From Lederbergia wuyishanensis (GTDB lineage Bacteria; Bacillota; Bacilli; Bacillales; Bacillaceae_C), in contig NZ_JALIRM010000009.1 in the NCBI RefSeq assembly GCF_022900255.1, forward strand, positions 1 through 64,000: DNA of 64,000 bases, written 5' to 3'. Position numbers and translations under genes: made by a program. The notes beneath the pieces were generated by a model. The model saw nothing but the letters and a program-made list of their open reading frames with translations, ran no database searches and was not told where the DNA came from. Below, in pieces: positions 43,206-51,320 of the stretch; position 1 is the first letter of the stretch; each line of letters begins with the position of its first letter.

Positions 43206-43239
43206 TAAAAGAGGTCTTTCTTATTGAAAGACCTCTTTC
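43206..43239. terminator. bidirectional terminator between rsmF-type and pcp
   Basis: AAAGAGGTCTTTC / GAAAGACCTCTTT, 13 perfect pairs, 5-nt loop. Confidence 0.85.
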
Positions 43240-43244
43240 GAATT

Positions 43245-43892
43245 CTAATGTGTTGTACCGCCAATTTCACGAATATCTTCATTTTCTTTGGCAGCAACCA
43301 CAGCCGCTGTTTTAATGCCTTCCACAATAAGATCAAGACTTAAACTTGGAGCATTATTTCCAAGAGTTTGCTCCGGGATGAATGGAATATGGATAAATCC
43401 TCCTCGAATGTGAGGGGCGTTTTTTTCTAAATAATGCATGACCCCATAAAATAGATGATTGCATACGAATGTGCCTGCCGAATTAGAAACAGAAGCTGGA
43501 ACACCTGCTTTCTTCATTTCATGGACAATACGTTTTATTGGTAGTGTAGTCCAATATGCGGCTGGACCATCCTGATGTATAGGCTCATCTATCGGCTGAT
43601 TGTCTTTGTTATCAGGGATCCTAGCATCATCTATATTAATGGCGACACGCTCAGGAGTGACTTGAGTTCGACCACCTGCTTGTCCAACACAAATAACAAT
43701 ATCGGGATTATGCTGTTCGATTGCATGAATAACGACTTTAATTGATTCATGAAAGACGGTTGGAACCTCTTGGGCTACGATTTCAACTCCCTCAATAACT
43801 TTACCATCTAATTGCTTAACCGCTTCAAGTGCAGGATTTATTTTTTCACCACCAAAAGGATCGAAACCTGTGATTAAAACTTTTTTACCCAT
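43245..43892 (-). CDS. pcp: pyroglutamyl-peptidase I
   Basis: 215 residues, the usual length. GFDPFGGEKINPALEAV is the family start; the catalytic triad is Glu81 (TPERVAIN), Cys144 (SAGTFVCNH) and His168 (FIHIPF). It removes N-terminal pyroglutamate from peptides in the cytosol. ATG follows GGGAGGTACGAGCA. Single gene between a terminator and the divergent SASP-like gene. Confidence 0.95.
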   Translation of the reverse strand: MGKKVLITGFDPFGGEKINPALEAVKQLDGKVIEGVEIVAQEVPTVFHESIKVVIHAIEQHNPDIVICVGQAGGRTQVTPERVAINIDDARIPDNKDNQPIDEPIHQDGPAAYWTTLPIKRIVHEMKKAGVPASVSNSAGTFVCNHLFYGVMHYLEKNAPHIRGGFIHIPFIPEQTLGNNAPSLSLDLIVEGIKTAAVVAAKENEDIREIGGTTH

Positions 43893-43967
43893 TGCTCGTA
43901 CCTCCCATTAAACTTAAGACTAAATCTCATTATATGGGAGAAAATATCCTCAAACAATATAGAGGCG

Positions 43968-44198
43968 GTGTCCAAATTGAAAGAAAACTACAAAAGTAAC
44001 CAACAAGATACATTCACTGTGGCAGGAACTAACATTGATGCTGTAAAAAGAGCAAACGAGCGCTCTGGCATGTCCTATAATGAAGTGAAAGAGTTGCTCG
44101 CGAAAACAACCGGAGGACGCGGGACTTGGATTTATAGTGACACTAATGTTGAAGAAGTAAAAAGAAAAAATCAGCAGGCGATGCAAAGAGATGAATAA
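43968..44198 (+). CDS. gamma-type SASP-like small spore protein
   Basis: A 76-residue hydrophilic protein with two imperfect units, FTVAGTNIDAVKRANERSGMSYNEV and IYSDTNVEEVKRKNQQAMQ, resembling the (E)TN..VK..N.QS units of gamma-type SASP. Gamma SASP store amino acids in the spore core and do not bind DNA. The middle region (KELLAKTTGGRGT) is not typical, so this is a divergent member or another small spore protein. GTG 43968 and TTG 43977 are both possible starts. Confidence 0.55.
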   Translation: MSKLKENYKSNQQDTFTVAGTNIDAVKRANERSGMSYNEVKELLAKTTGGRGTWIYSDTNVEEVKRKNQQAMQRDE

Positions 44199-44221
44199 AT
44201 GAAAGTTCAAAATTCCCTAAC

Positions 44222-44260
44222 ACGTGGCACCTTCCTTTGAGGTGTCACACTTACAATTTT
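44222..44260 (+). terminator. terminator after the SASP-like gene
   Basis: GTGGCACCT / AGGTGTCAC arms, loop TCCTTTG, followed by ACTTACAATTTTT. Confidence 0.65.
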
Positions 44261-44452
44261 TCTCTTTAAAATTTTAAATCTGTAAAAAAGAATATAAAGC
44301 ATTTATTTTTTATTAGAATTTTAGAGTAATATGGAAATTAGAGCGGTTGTTGAATTTGAATTAAGACATTACTTAATGTGAATAATTAACGAAGATTTAG
44401 GAGATAATATTGAAAAAAATGTAAAATCAGCATAAAATACAAATAATTAAAT

Positions 44453-44552
44453 AGTTATCTAGAGTGGCTGAGAGATCTGGCTCAGGGACGCCACAGCAAC
44501 CTGCTAAAAGTAAGGTGCTAATACCAGCAAAGCAATTGCTTTGGATGATAAA
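44453..44552 (+). ncRNA. SAM-I (S-box) riboswitch, copy 1
   Basis: Conserved blocks appear in order: P1 5' strand TTATC (44455-44459), AGAGTGGCTGAGAGATCTGGC, CCACAGCAACC, AAGGTGCTAATACCAGCAAA, and P1 3' strand GATAA (44547-44551). The P4-like arm AGCAATTGCTT is present. SAM binding normally stabilises P1 and lets the downstream terminator form, shutting genes off when SAM is plentiful. The gene controlled here is a 63-residue peptide, not a methionine gene. Confidence 0.9.
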
Positions 44553-44560
44553 ACGGAGTT

Positions 44561-44600
44561 AGAACCCTTTTGTATCCAATGCAGAAGGGTTCTTTTTATT
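44561..44600 (+). terminator. expression-platform terminator of SAM riboswitch 1
   Basis: AGAACCCTT pairs with AAGGGTTCT across a 14-nt loop and is followed by TTTTATT, 20 nt before the next RBS. Confidence 0.85.
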
Positions 44601-44617
44601 CCGGGAGGAGGACAGCG

Positions 44618-44809
44618 ATGGAATTAAACAACAATGAAAATGTGAAAAAAGTATCAGAAAAGAAAAAGGAGAAACCCAAAATGATGGAAGTAATAAAAGC
44701 AATGACTCCTGAAGAATTAGAGGCGTTTAAAAGGGAGCGTTACCAGAAGTTTATAAAACCGTTCTTGGATCAAAATGGTTCGCAGATTATTAAGAAAAAG
44801 AAAACATAG
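44618..44809 (+). CDS. 63-residue Lys/Glu-rich protein under a SAM riboswitch
   Basis: The protein begins MELNNNENVKKVSEKKKEK and continues MMEVIKAMTPEELEAFKRERYQKFIKPFLDQNGSQIIKKKKT. It has no signal peptide or membrane helix. A basic, disordered N-third precedes a predicted helix pair, then a Lys tail. I recognise no family. The site GGGAGGAGG stands 6 nt before ATG 44618, so it is well translated when the upstream SAM-I terminator is open. A perfect 27-nt palindrome follows, making it monocistronic. Its expression should rise when SAM is scarce. Confidence 0.75.
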   Translation: MELNNNENVKKVSEKKKEKPKMMEVIKAMTPEELEAFKRERYQKFIKPFLDQNGSQIIKKKKT

Positions 44810-44826
44810 TTTCTTTATTTAATACT

Positions 44827-44853
44827 GCTCATAATTGAAATTCAATTATGAGC
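44827..44853. terminator. perfect palindrome after the SAM-controlled peptide
   Basis: GCTCATAATTGAA-A-TTCAATTATGAGC, 13-bp arms, followed by TTAGTTGTCTTT; likely terminator. Confidence 0.65.
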
Positions 44854-45145
44854 TTAGTTGTCTTTACAAAATAACAAAGGTTATAGGGTGTTTTTGTCGT
44901 AGTTATACATATATGCATGAAAGACTATACAATTTTTTGAGGAAGATACCGTGAAAACTATTTTGGTGTTTATAGGTTTTTCAGTATGTTAACTTTGCAG
45001 CCTGCACCTCAAGCAATCGTTATGCTTGATATTTAACCCGATTTCAAAAAATGTTTTAGAAACAATGAATTTTGGAGATTAGGGGGGTATTTGGAACATT
45101 AATAGGAAGTCTACTTTGGTAGTCTTTTCGGAAAGAGGTATAAAA
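44854..45145. other. intergenic stretch with a small hairpin
   Basis: Only a CAAGCA...TGCTTG hairpin near 45012-45032 is noticeable. No gene or riboswitch was recognised before the flavin oxidoreductase. Confidence 0.45.
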
Positions 45146-46219
45146 ATGTTAAACAATAAAATTACAGAACTTTTGAACATTGACTACCCCATTATTCAAG
45201 CGCCTATGGCTGGAGGAATATCGACAACAGCATTAGTATCTTCCGTTTCCAATTATGGTGGTCTTGGAATGATTGGGGCGGGCTATATGAATGCTATACA
45301 AACTCGAGACCAGATTAGGGAAGTGAGACAAACTACCTCAAACAATTTTGGAGTAAATCTATTTGTCCCAACTGAATTTCAGCGTTCAGATGAAAAAATA
45401 CGTTTAGCTGATGATTTATTAAGTCCAATACGTGAGCAACTAGAAATTGAGAACAGTAAAATCTCCACTCCTACTTATGAAAGTCTTTTAGAATCATTCA
45501 ATGCACAAGTAGATGTAGTTATTGAAGAAAAAGTTCCGATTTGTTCTTTTACATTCGGAATTCCTAATTTAGAAATCATTAATAGGTTAAAACAGCATAA
45601 TATTATTGTAATCGGAACGGCCACAACTGTTAGTGAAGCTATTGAAATCGAACGAACTGGAATGGACTTGATTGTCGTTCAGGGAAGTGAGGCTGGCGGT
45701 CATCGTGGAACGTTCATTAATGATGGTCAGGAAAGTTTAGTCGGCTTAATGTCGCTAATTCCACAAGTTGTTGATAATGTTATGATTCCGGTGATTGCCG
45801 CAGGAGGGATTATGGACGGCAGAGGGTTAATCGCGTCCCTCTGTTTAGGAGCCAAAGGAGTGCAAATGGGTACCGCTTTTTTGACTTGCATGGAAAGTGG
45901 AGCACATGAACTGCACAAAGAAGCTATCCTTCATTCGTCCGAAGACCAAACCGTATTAACGCGTGCGTTTTCAGGCAAATGGGCAAGAGGCGTTAAAAAT
46001 AAGTTTATCAAGGATTTACATGAAGACGAAAGAGCATTACCGGACTTCCCCATTCAAAATTCTTTAACCCAAGATATTAGAAAAGCTGCTTCTCTACAAA
46101 ACAATCGAGATTTCATGTCATTGTGGTCCGGTCAAAGCCCAAGATTAGCTAAAAATCAATCAGTTGAAATGTTAATGAAAAAGATAGTGGATGAAGCGAT
46201 AAAAATAAAAAATAGTTAA
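45146..46219 (+). CDS. nitronate monooxygenase / NAD(P)H-dependent flavin oxidoreductase
   Basis: 357 residues of the 2-nitropropane dioxygenase-like TIM barrel. LLNIDYPIIQAPMAGGISTTALVSSVSNYGGLGMIGAGYM is the FMN N-terminal motif, GSEAGGHRG holds the conserved catalytic-site His, and IPVIAAGGIMDGRGLIASLCLGAKGVQMGTAFLTCMES is the phosphate region. It oxidises nitronates such as propionate-3-nitronate or serves as a general flavin oxidase. ATG 45146 with GAAAGAGG is used; the upstream TTG adds residues atypical for the family. Confidence 0.92.
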   Translation: MLNNKITELLNIDYPIIQAPMAGGISTTALVSSVSNYGGLGMIGAGYMNAIQTRDQIREVRQTTSNNFGVNLFVPTEFQRSDEKIRLADDLLSPIREQLEIENSKISTPTYESLLESFNAQVDVVIEEKVPICSFTFGIPNLEIINRLKQHNIIVIGTATTVSEAIEIERTGMDLIVVQGSEAGGHRGTFINDGQESLVGLMSLIPQVVDNVMIPVIAAGGIMDGRGLIASLCLGAKGVQMGTAFLTCMESGAHELHKEAILHSSEDQTVLTRAFSGKWARGVKNKFIKDLHEDERALPDFPIQNSLTQDIRKAASLQNNRDFMSLWSGQSPRLAKNQSVEMLMKKIVDEAIKIKNS

Positions 46220-46296
46220 TAATATTTTCATCGTAATTTCATTTTTATAACCTATACTAACAATGAAATTTAATTCATATGCTAGGGGTTTTAAAA

Positions 46297-46875
46297 ATGA
46301 ACACAAAGACGAATGCTAGTAAAAACACCCTTTTATCCAGATATATTCCAAATCCAAAAGATCGGAAAGTCATCGTTGTTAGTTTTATTATTACTATTTG
46401 TTTATTTTTGATTGCACTTTTACTCATATCCTTAAATCATCAACAGCTCATGATGCAAGAGTACAAACATTATAAGGAATTTTTTAAACAATTTGGATCA
46501 ATTTCAAGAATCATATATTTTGCCGTTTTGGCTATTTACCCTGTGTTTCTTTTACTAAAATGGAAACGTCTGAAAACGATAGAGTGGGGGAAATTTCAAT
46601 TAAAAAGCTTTATTCAGCTTCTTGGGAAGTTAGTGAGAAAGTGGCACGTACCCCTTGCGATAGCAGCAACTGGAGTGGCATTGATTCATGGCTATTTAGC
46701 GATAATACGGGGATTTAAATGGGACTTTACAAATATAAGTGGCATCATTTCGATGATAATCTTAGTTTTTCTACTTTTTATGGGCGTTAAGCGATTTAAA
46801 CGGAAAGATAATAAATGGCATTTCAAATTGGCCATTGCATTTCTCCTATTATTTATGATTCATGCTTCATTTTAA
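46297..46875 (+). CDS. four- to five-helix membrane protein, ferric-reductase/cytochrome-b-like
   Basis: 192 residues with membrane segments at about 25-45, 70-90, 110-132, 145-162 and 175-192. Histidines sit in helix pairs (KWHVPLAIAATGVALIHGYLAI and KWHFKLAIAFLLLFMIHASF), a spacing that could ligate two haems as in ferric-reductase-like or DUF4405-like proteins. The redox partner is unknown. ATG 46297 follows AGGGG; the 46279 ATG has no site. It follows the flavin oxidoreductase by 77 nt on the same strand, but a link is unproven. Confidence 0.65.
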   Translation: MNTKTNASKNTLLSRYIPNPKDRKVIVVSFIITICLFLIALLLISLNHQQLMMQEYKHYKEFFKQFGSISRIIYFAVLAIYPVFLLLKWKRLKTIEWGKFQLKSFIQLLGKLVRKWHVPLAIAATGVALIHGYLAIIRGFKWDFTNISGIISMIILVFLLFMGVKRFKRKDNKWHFKLAIAFLLLFMIHASF

Positions 46876-46888
46876 ATGAATGAAAAGA

Positions 46889-46935
46889 AGAGTATCACAT
46901 GGTAACGAATCCTTATGTGATATTCTCTTTTTCAT
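46889..46935. terminator. terminator between converging genes
   Basis: AGAGTATCACAT / ATGTGATATTCT arms followed by CTTTTTC. Confidence 0.75.
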
Positions 46936-46940
46936 GTCCT

Positions 46941-47498
46941 TTACGATAACGTCTTTACCAGGTAATGATAAAGGTGATGGTTAATCGTAATGGTTTTCTT
47001 ATAAATAAAACCAAGTCGCTCATACAGCTTACACGCTTTATAATTCGATTCTTCTACATTTAAAGAAAAAGTAGCAAAGCCTTGTTCATTTGCATAGGTA
47101 GTCATTGATTGGATTAGCTCCGTTCCAAACCCTTTTCCTCCAAATTGTGGATTCACACTTAATGTATCTAAATAGAAATCTGTTTCATCCGCTTCTTGAT
47201 CAAAGTAAGCTTCCTTTCCAGTTTTCTCCTCAATATGAGTGCGAATGGGCTCATCAAGTTCGTAAGCATCTTTTCCGTGGTAGGCGACAATAATGCCAAC
47301 AGGGATATCATCAACTGTTTTTACAAAGCAATTTCGATAACTTAATCTATTTTTTTCTTGAATAAAATAGTTTCCTAACTGTTCTAATACATTCTCTTTT
47401 TGTTTTTCCCCGGTCAATGCGTGGGCTATATCATGTATCGCATCATAAATAAGGACGGCTGCCTCTTGATAATCTCGTTTTTGTGCCTGTCTAATCAT
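46941..47498 (-). CDS. GNAT-family N-acetyltransferase
   Basis: 185 residues. The acetyl-CoA motif A reads LDTLSVNPQFGGKGFGTELIQSMTTYANEQGF, followed by FSLNVEESNYKACKLYERLGFIYKKT. The N-half QAQKRDYQEAAVLIYDAIHDIAHALTGE is typical of the YhfO/YjcF-like Gram-positive subgroup. Substrate unknown. Site TAGGAG precedes ATG. Confidence 0.9.
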   Translation of the reverse strand: MIRQAQKRDYQEAAVLIYDAIHDIAHALTGEKQKENVLEQLGNYFIQEKNRLSYRNCFVKTVDDIPVGIIVAYHGKDAYELDEPIRTHIEEKTGKEAYFDQEADETDFYLDTLSVNPQFGGKGFGTELIQSMTTYANEQGFATFSLNVEESNYKACKLYERLGFIYKKTITINHHLYHYLVKTLS

Positions 47499-47731
47499 GG
47501 TGGTTGCACTCCTATTTTCTATTAACGAATACTCTTATTATACCTAATCTTTCAGAAAAACACCGGAAGCTGGATTTCACGAGCCAAAAAAAAGCTATCA
47601 GCGTAAGACCGACAGCTTCATCTTGTTCCTTCCATTCAGTGGATGAGAAAAAAATTTTTTTAGAGGGTCAAAATGAGTGGGTTAAGTTGTAATGTTACGC
47701 AGTTTTCGTTCGTGTTGTAAGTTCTTGCTTG

Positions 47732-47995
47732 CTAAGAGTCGACCGTTTTTTGAGTCTCTTGTAATTCAATTCGGAAGACGTCTAGCTTTTTCTCCAAGCG
47801 ATCGAATCGATCTTCAAATCTAGCTTCCATGTTTTCCATGCGTCCATTCAATGTAGCTTCCAAATTATCCATACGAGAGTCTAGTTTATCCATACGGGTG
47901 TTTAGTCCGTCTTCTATTTTCTCCAACTTTACATCAATTTGCTCTGAATAAAGCTTTAACACATTTAAAATTTCTTGAACTCCTGAATTCTCCAA
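47732..47995 (-). CDS. small coiled-coil protein with 7-residue repeats
   Basis: 87 residues. Repeated units (MDKLDSRMDNLEATLNGRMENMEARFEDRFDRLEKKLDVF) form an uninterrupted heptad coiled coil of about 60 residues with R/D/E outer faces. TTG start follows AGGTGG. It resembles many Bacillus hypothetical 'MDxLE' repeat proteins; a spacer or protein-binding role is possible, but no function is known. Confidence 0.7.
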   Translation of the reverse strand: MENSGVQEILNVLKLYSEQIDVKLEKIEDGLNTRMDKLDSRMDNLEATLNGRMENMEARFEDRFDRLEKKLDVFRIELQETQKTVDS

Positions 47996-48123
47996 TTATT
48001 TCACCACCTTTCACATTAGAGATAGTCTACCATAATGCTTGTACGAAAAGTTTAGAACCGCAAAGGAATTTCGGTACTTGCATGGAAATATATACATATC
48101 AATAAAACGGAAGGTTGATATAC

Positions 48124-49050
48124 ATGAAACATCCATTTCAAACAGCAGGCGATTGGATTAAACGCAATGCACGTCCTTTAGAAGCGGCAAGATGGGAATA
48201 TTTGTTTGAAGGGGGTTCTCGGGATCACCTCATTCGCTATTTAGTTGCTTATCAAAACGAAGATGGTGGTTTTGGACACGGGATTGAACCTGATTTTTGG
48301 TTGCCATCTTCTTCTCCGATGGCAACTTGGACAGCAGGGCAATTGTTAATGGAAATCGGTGAAAATGAAAAGGAAGAAATCGTTGAAAAAATGCTCAAGT
48401 ATTTAGCGACTAACGTTAACATTGAAACAGGTATGTGGGAGTCAGTACTTCAGGAAAACAATCAATATCCACATGCTCCTTGGTGGCACTGGAACGAAGG
48501 AGTGCAAAATAATTGGATGTTTAACCCTAGCGTTGAATTAGCTGCATATCTTATCCATTGGTCTCCTGAGCATCATGAGGCTGCACAGATTGGTTGGAAT
48601 TCTATTGAAAAAGCAGTAGAGCGATTAATGAATGCAAATGAAATGGACAGGCATGAAGTCAATAATTATCAACAGTTTTTAAAGGTTATGGAATCTAAAA
48701 AAGAAACATTTTATACGAAAGTTGGCCGAGATTTGAGTGAAGTTTCCGATAAAACCATGACACTTGCAGCTAAATGTATTGATCGCGATGTTTCAACATG
48801 GTCATCAGGCTATAAAGTTCTTCCGTTAGATATCATCGATAGTCCGAAGCATCCTCTGTATTGCGAATTTAGGACCTTAGTGGAGAGGAATCTCCAATTT
48901 TTCGAAGATGAGGTGTCGGAGGAAGGGATTTGGGATATTCCATGGAACTGGGGAAGTTATCCAGAGGAATTTCCGATTGCAAGGAGATATTGGCAAGGAA
49001 TCCTTGCGGTTAATAGATATAAAACATTGAAGACGTTTGAGTATATTTAA
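48124..49050 (+). CDS. prenyltransferase/squalene-oxidase-like alpha-toroid protein
   Basis: 308 residues. Signature QNEDGGFGHGIEPDFW resembles the QDGGFG repeat of the terpenoid cyclase/prenyltransferase fold, with later IETGMWESVLQE and EEGIWDIPWNWG as further units. The DxDD/His catalytic motifs of real cyclases are absent, so this is a member of unknown role, possibly binding peptides or polysaccharide. Cytosolic, no signal peptide. ATG 48124 is preferred because TTG 48115 directly abuts GGAAGG. Confidence 0.7.
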   Translation: MKHPFQTAGDWIKRNARPLEAARWEYLFEGGSRDHLIRYLVAYQNEDGGFGHGIEPDFWLPSSSPMATWTAGQLLMEIGENEKEEIVEKMLKYLATNVNIETGMWESVLQENNQYPHAPWWHWNEGVQNNWMFNPSVELAAYLIHWSPEHHEAAQIGWNSIEKAVERLMNANEMDRHEVNNYQQFLKVMESKKETFYTKVGRDLSEVSDKTMTLAAKCIDRDVSTWSSGYKVLPLDIIDSPKHPLYCEFRTLVERNLQFFEDEVSEEGIWDIPWNWGSYPEEFPIARRYWQGILAVNRYKTLKTFEYI

Positions 49051-49054
49051 CGAA

Positions 49055-49086
49055 CACCCCTTCTTTTTGTTAGAAAGAAGGGGAAT
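49055..49086. terminator. terminator between converging genes
   Basis: CCCCTTCTTT / AAAGAAGGGG arms (10 bp), 7-nt loop. Confidence 0.8.
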
Positions 49087-49095
49087 TTCTCGACA

Positions 49096-49563
49096 TTAAA
49101 AGAATTTCGTTAGCCCAAGAATCAAATTGATCAATACTCCAATATGCATAATATCAAATAATACAATGATATGGTTGAATTGGGAACGCATTTCATCGTC
49201 CAGCCCTTTTCCCACTTCTAAATTTCTGTTTAACTGCTTTCCTATTTTACCCATGCGCGGACCGATATAGAAGAAAAAGCCTAAGAGGGCGATAAGCATA
49301 ATATATTGCTTCAATCCAATCCATGACCAGCTAAGGAAAATATAATTATGCATAATCGTCATGATGATTCCCGTTATGAGTATCGTTAATACTGATGTTA
49401 AAAAGAAAGGAACTGTACTTAACATTAATTTTAGCATCGATGCTTCCAACTCCGTACCTTTGGCTTTACGAATTCCTCCTACGATAAAGAAGCGTTCATA
49501 CAATGCCCCTCCAAGCCAACAACAAACTGCAATTAGATGAAGAATTAATAAAAACGTAAACAT
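49096..49563 (-). CDS. four-helix membrane protein, DUF2269/CopD-like
   Basis: 155 residues with four membrane helices. FTFLLILHLIAVCCWLGGALYERFFIVGGI has the His and Trp of the CopD/DUF2269 group, and HIIVLFDIMHIGVLINLILGLTKFF ends it. Conserved His residues near each membrane face hint at haem or copper binding. Site GGAGGGAAG before ATG. Function unknown. Confidence 0.6.
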   Translation of the reverse strand: MFTFLLILHLIAVCCWLGGALYERFFIVGGIRKAKGTELEASMLKLMLSTVPFFLTSVLTILITGIIMTIMHNYIFLSWSWIGLKQYIMLIALLGFFFYIGPRMGKIGKQLNRNLEVGKGLDDEMRSQFNHIIVLFDIMHIGVLINLILGLTKFF

Positions 49564-49704
49564 AGGTCTTCCCTCCTAATGTGGATAAATAATATTTATA
49601 TATGAATAGTTTGAGTAGGTTAGAATGGGGAGAAAAGGTATGGCGCAAATATTTTTGGAGTGGTATTAAGTGGATATTTATGGTATAATATTTACAATTG
49701 AATA

Positions 49705-49804
49705 GTTATCAAGAGTGGTCGAGAGAACTGGCTCAAAGACACCACAGCAACCTGCTTTTTAAGTAAGGTGCTAATACCAGCAAAGCACATGCTTTGGTTG
49801 ATAA
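49705..49804 (+). ncRNA. SAM-I (S-box) riboswitch, copy 2
   Basis: It shares with copy 1 the blocks TTATC, AGAGTGG, GAGAGAACTGGCTC, CCACAGCAACC, AAGGTGCTAATACCAGC and GATAA. A -10 TATAAT lies at 49683-49688, so the RNA starts within ~15 nt. The variable loops differ (CATGC against AATTGC in the fourth arm). Its downstream frames are only 27 and 47 codons. Confidence 0.9.
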
Positions 49805-49812
49805 AACGGAGA

Positions 49813-49857
49813 CAGAACCTCTTTTCGGCATTCAATGCAGAAAGGAGGTCTTATTTT
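49813..49857 (+). terminator. expression-platform terminator of SAM riboswitch 2
   Basis: AGAACCTCTTT pairs with AAAGGAGGTCT and is followed by TATTTTT. The descending arm contains AAGGAGG, so termination would also hide that purine-rich segment. Confidence 0.8.
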
Positions 49858-49873
49858 TGGCGAAGGAAAGAAT

Positions 49874-49957
49874 ATGATAAAGAGTGGAAAAGTCGTTTTA
49901 AAAGTTATAGCAGATGAACTTGGAATAATGAGAGCTCACACAGCATATTTAAGATGA
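49874..49957 (+). CDS. 27-residue ORF after SAM riboswitch 2
   Basis: It starts at ATG 49874 with GAAGGAAAG just upstream and opens MIKSGKVVLKVIADELGIMR, ending in HTAYLR. It overlaps the next frame by an ATGA junction, the classic sign of translational coupling. The pattern VIADELGIMRAHTAYL recalls a helix-turn-helix fragment, but the length is too short to judge. Alternatively this and the next frame are the remains of a single gene. Confidence 0.4.
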   Translation: MIKSGKVVLKVIADELGIMRAHTAYLR

Positions 49958-50097
49958 AAACAAATAGCTATGGGCAATATCATATCATGATGACGCCTTC
50001 GAGATTAGATTTGGAGCAGGAGCTTCATGTATCAAAAGATGAGGAACACGAGGGTATCATCAATAAACTGATAATAGTACGGGAAGTATCATTTTGA
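49954..50097 (+). CDS. 47-residue ORF coupled to the previous one
   Basis: The ATG overlaps the stop of the 27-codon frame by four bases. It opens MKTNSYGQYHIMMTPSRLDL and continues EQELHVSKDEEHEGIINKLIIVREVSF. It is amphipathic and acidic in the middle and ends in a hydrophobic strand. I recognise no family. It may be a real short protein under SAM control or the C-terminal fragment of a frameshifted ancestor. Confidence 0.4.
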   Translation: MKTNSYGQYHIMMTPSRLDLEQELHVSKDEEHEGIINKLIIVREVSF

Positions 50098-50204
50098 GAA
50101 TAAAAAGGGGGAATATTCGTATCTTCGGAAAACATTAAACTCATGACTATAAGACGTCTACAGCATAGAGAAATTAGGGATAATTAATAAGGGGATGGGT
50201 TATT

Positions 50205-51068
50205 ATGAGTAATCTCGTATTTGTTTATGGTACGTTAAGGAGAAACGAAAGAAACCATCATTTGTTAAATGGGGCTACCTGTATTGCAGAACAGGCTTGG
50301 ACAAATGGAATCTTGTTTAATACAGACAATGGCTACCCTATTTTGAAAAATATTAATGATATAGATGTTGTTTATGGTGAATTGTATGAAGTGGATGATA
50401 ATCAACTTGCTAGATTAGATGAATTGGAAGGTTACTACGGAGAAGGAAAAATTAATTTTTATGATAGAGTTGTAAAAACCATTTTTACAGATAAAGAAAT
50501 TTACCATGCATTCGTTTATGTCATGACCGAACAACAAACGGATATGCTTCGTGTCAAAGTAGAGCATGAAGACTGGAAAGTACAGAACTTTATCAAGCAG
50601 AATCACTTTCTGTATTTTGCTTACGGAAGCTGTATGGATGATAAGCGTTTTAAAATAGCGGGAGAAGACCATCATTTTGAGAAATTGGTCGGCCTTGGTG
50701 TTTTGGATGGTTATTCTCTGGGCTTTACTGTACGGTTTTCAGATGGAGGTAGAGCTGATATTCTAGAAACAGGCGGTGTCGTTGAAGGAAAAGCTTATGA
50801 AATTACCTCTGATGCTGTTCCTTATCTTTTTCGAAGAGAAGGGGTTGGCGACCGTCTTTACCGTCCAGCCATCATAGAGATTAAGATTAATGGAATGGTA
50901 AAAGAAGCATTAACTTTTATTGTTGTGCAAAAGGAGGAAGAACTAGCACCACCTGATCATTATTCCGAGGAGATTTTGCGAGGTGGTGAGGGTACGTTAA
51001 GTCTCGATTATTTGGAAAAGATAAAAGAAAAAGTGATTTACCTAAAAGGTAAGGAATCGATTGTTTAG
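50205..51068 (+). CDS. double-domain gamma-glutamylcyclotransferase (YkqA-like)
   Basis: 287 residues with two GGCT folds: residues ~1-125 (VFVYGTLRRNERNHHLL) and ~135-287 (FLYFAYGSCMDDKRF). The phosphate-type loop YGTLR/YGSCM is kept in both, and each unit has the conserved Glu (DELEGYY; REGVGDRLYRP lacks it, so the second may be inactive). B. subtilis YkqA has the same two-domain length. It acts on gamma-glutamyl amines or peptides. Site AAGGGGATGGG; terminator follows. Confidence 0.88.
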   Translation: MSNLVFVYGTLRRNERNHHLLNGATCIAEQAWTNGILFNTDNGYPILKNINDIDVVYGELYEVDDNQLARLDELEGYYGEGKINFYDRVVKTIFTDKEIYHAFVYVMTEQQTDMLRVKVEHEDWKVQNFIKQNHFLYFAYGSCMDDKRFKIAGEDHHFEKLVGLGVLDGYSLGFTVRFSDGGRADILETGGVVEGKAYEITSDAVPYLFRREGVGDRLYRPAIIEIKINGMVKEALTFIVVQKEEELAPPDHYSEEILRGGEGTLSLDYLEKIKEKVIYLKGKESIV

Positions 51069-51083
51069 CTTTCATCAATATAA

Positions 51084-51130
51084 GCCAAAACTAATGGAAA
51101 CATACGATGTCTATTGGTTTTGGTTTTTCT
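51084..51130 (+). terminator. terminator after the GGCT gene
   Basis: CCAAAACTAATGG / CTATTGGTTTTGG arms followed by TTTTTCTTTT. Confidence 0.8.
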
Positions 51131-51320
51131 TTTGTGTTTTTAGGCAATCAAAAAGTCTTGTTAATTAGGAAGGTAGCTGCGCTCTTCTTTTCCTATCTTT
51201 CTATTCATCAGTATGATTTTCATTTCAATTGAATAATCCTTATTATAGGCATTAACATTTGAGACCCTTTTATTTTATAAAAAAGGTTGTCCAATAAAAA
51301 AATGTAAGGAGATTTTTCAA

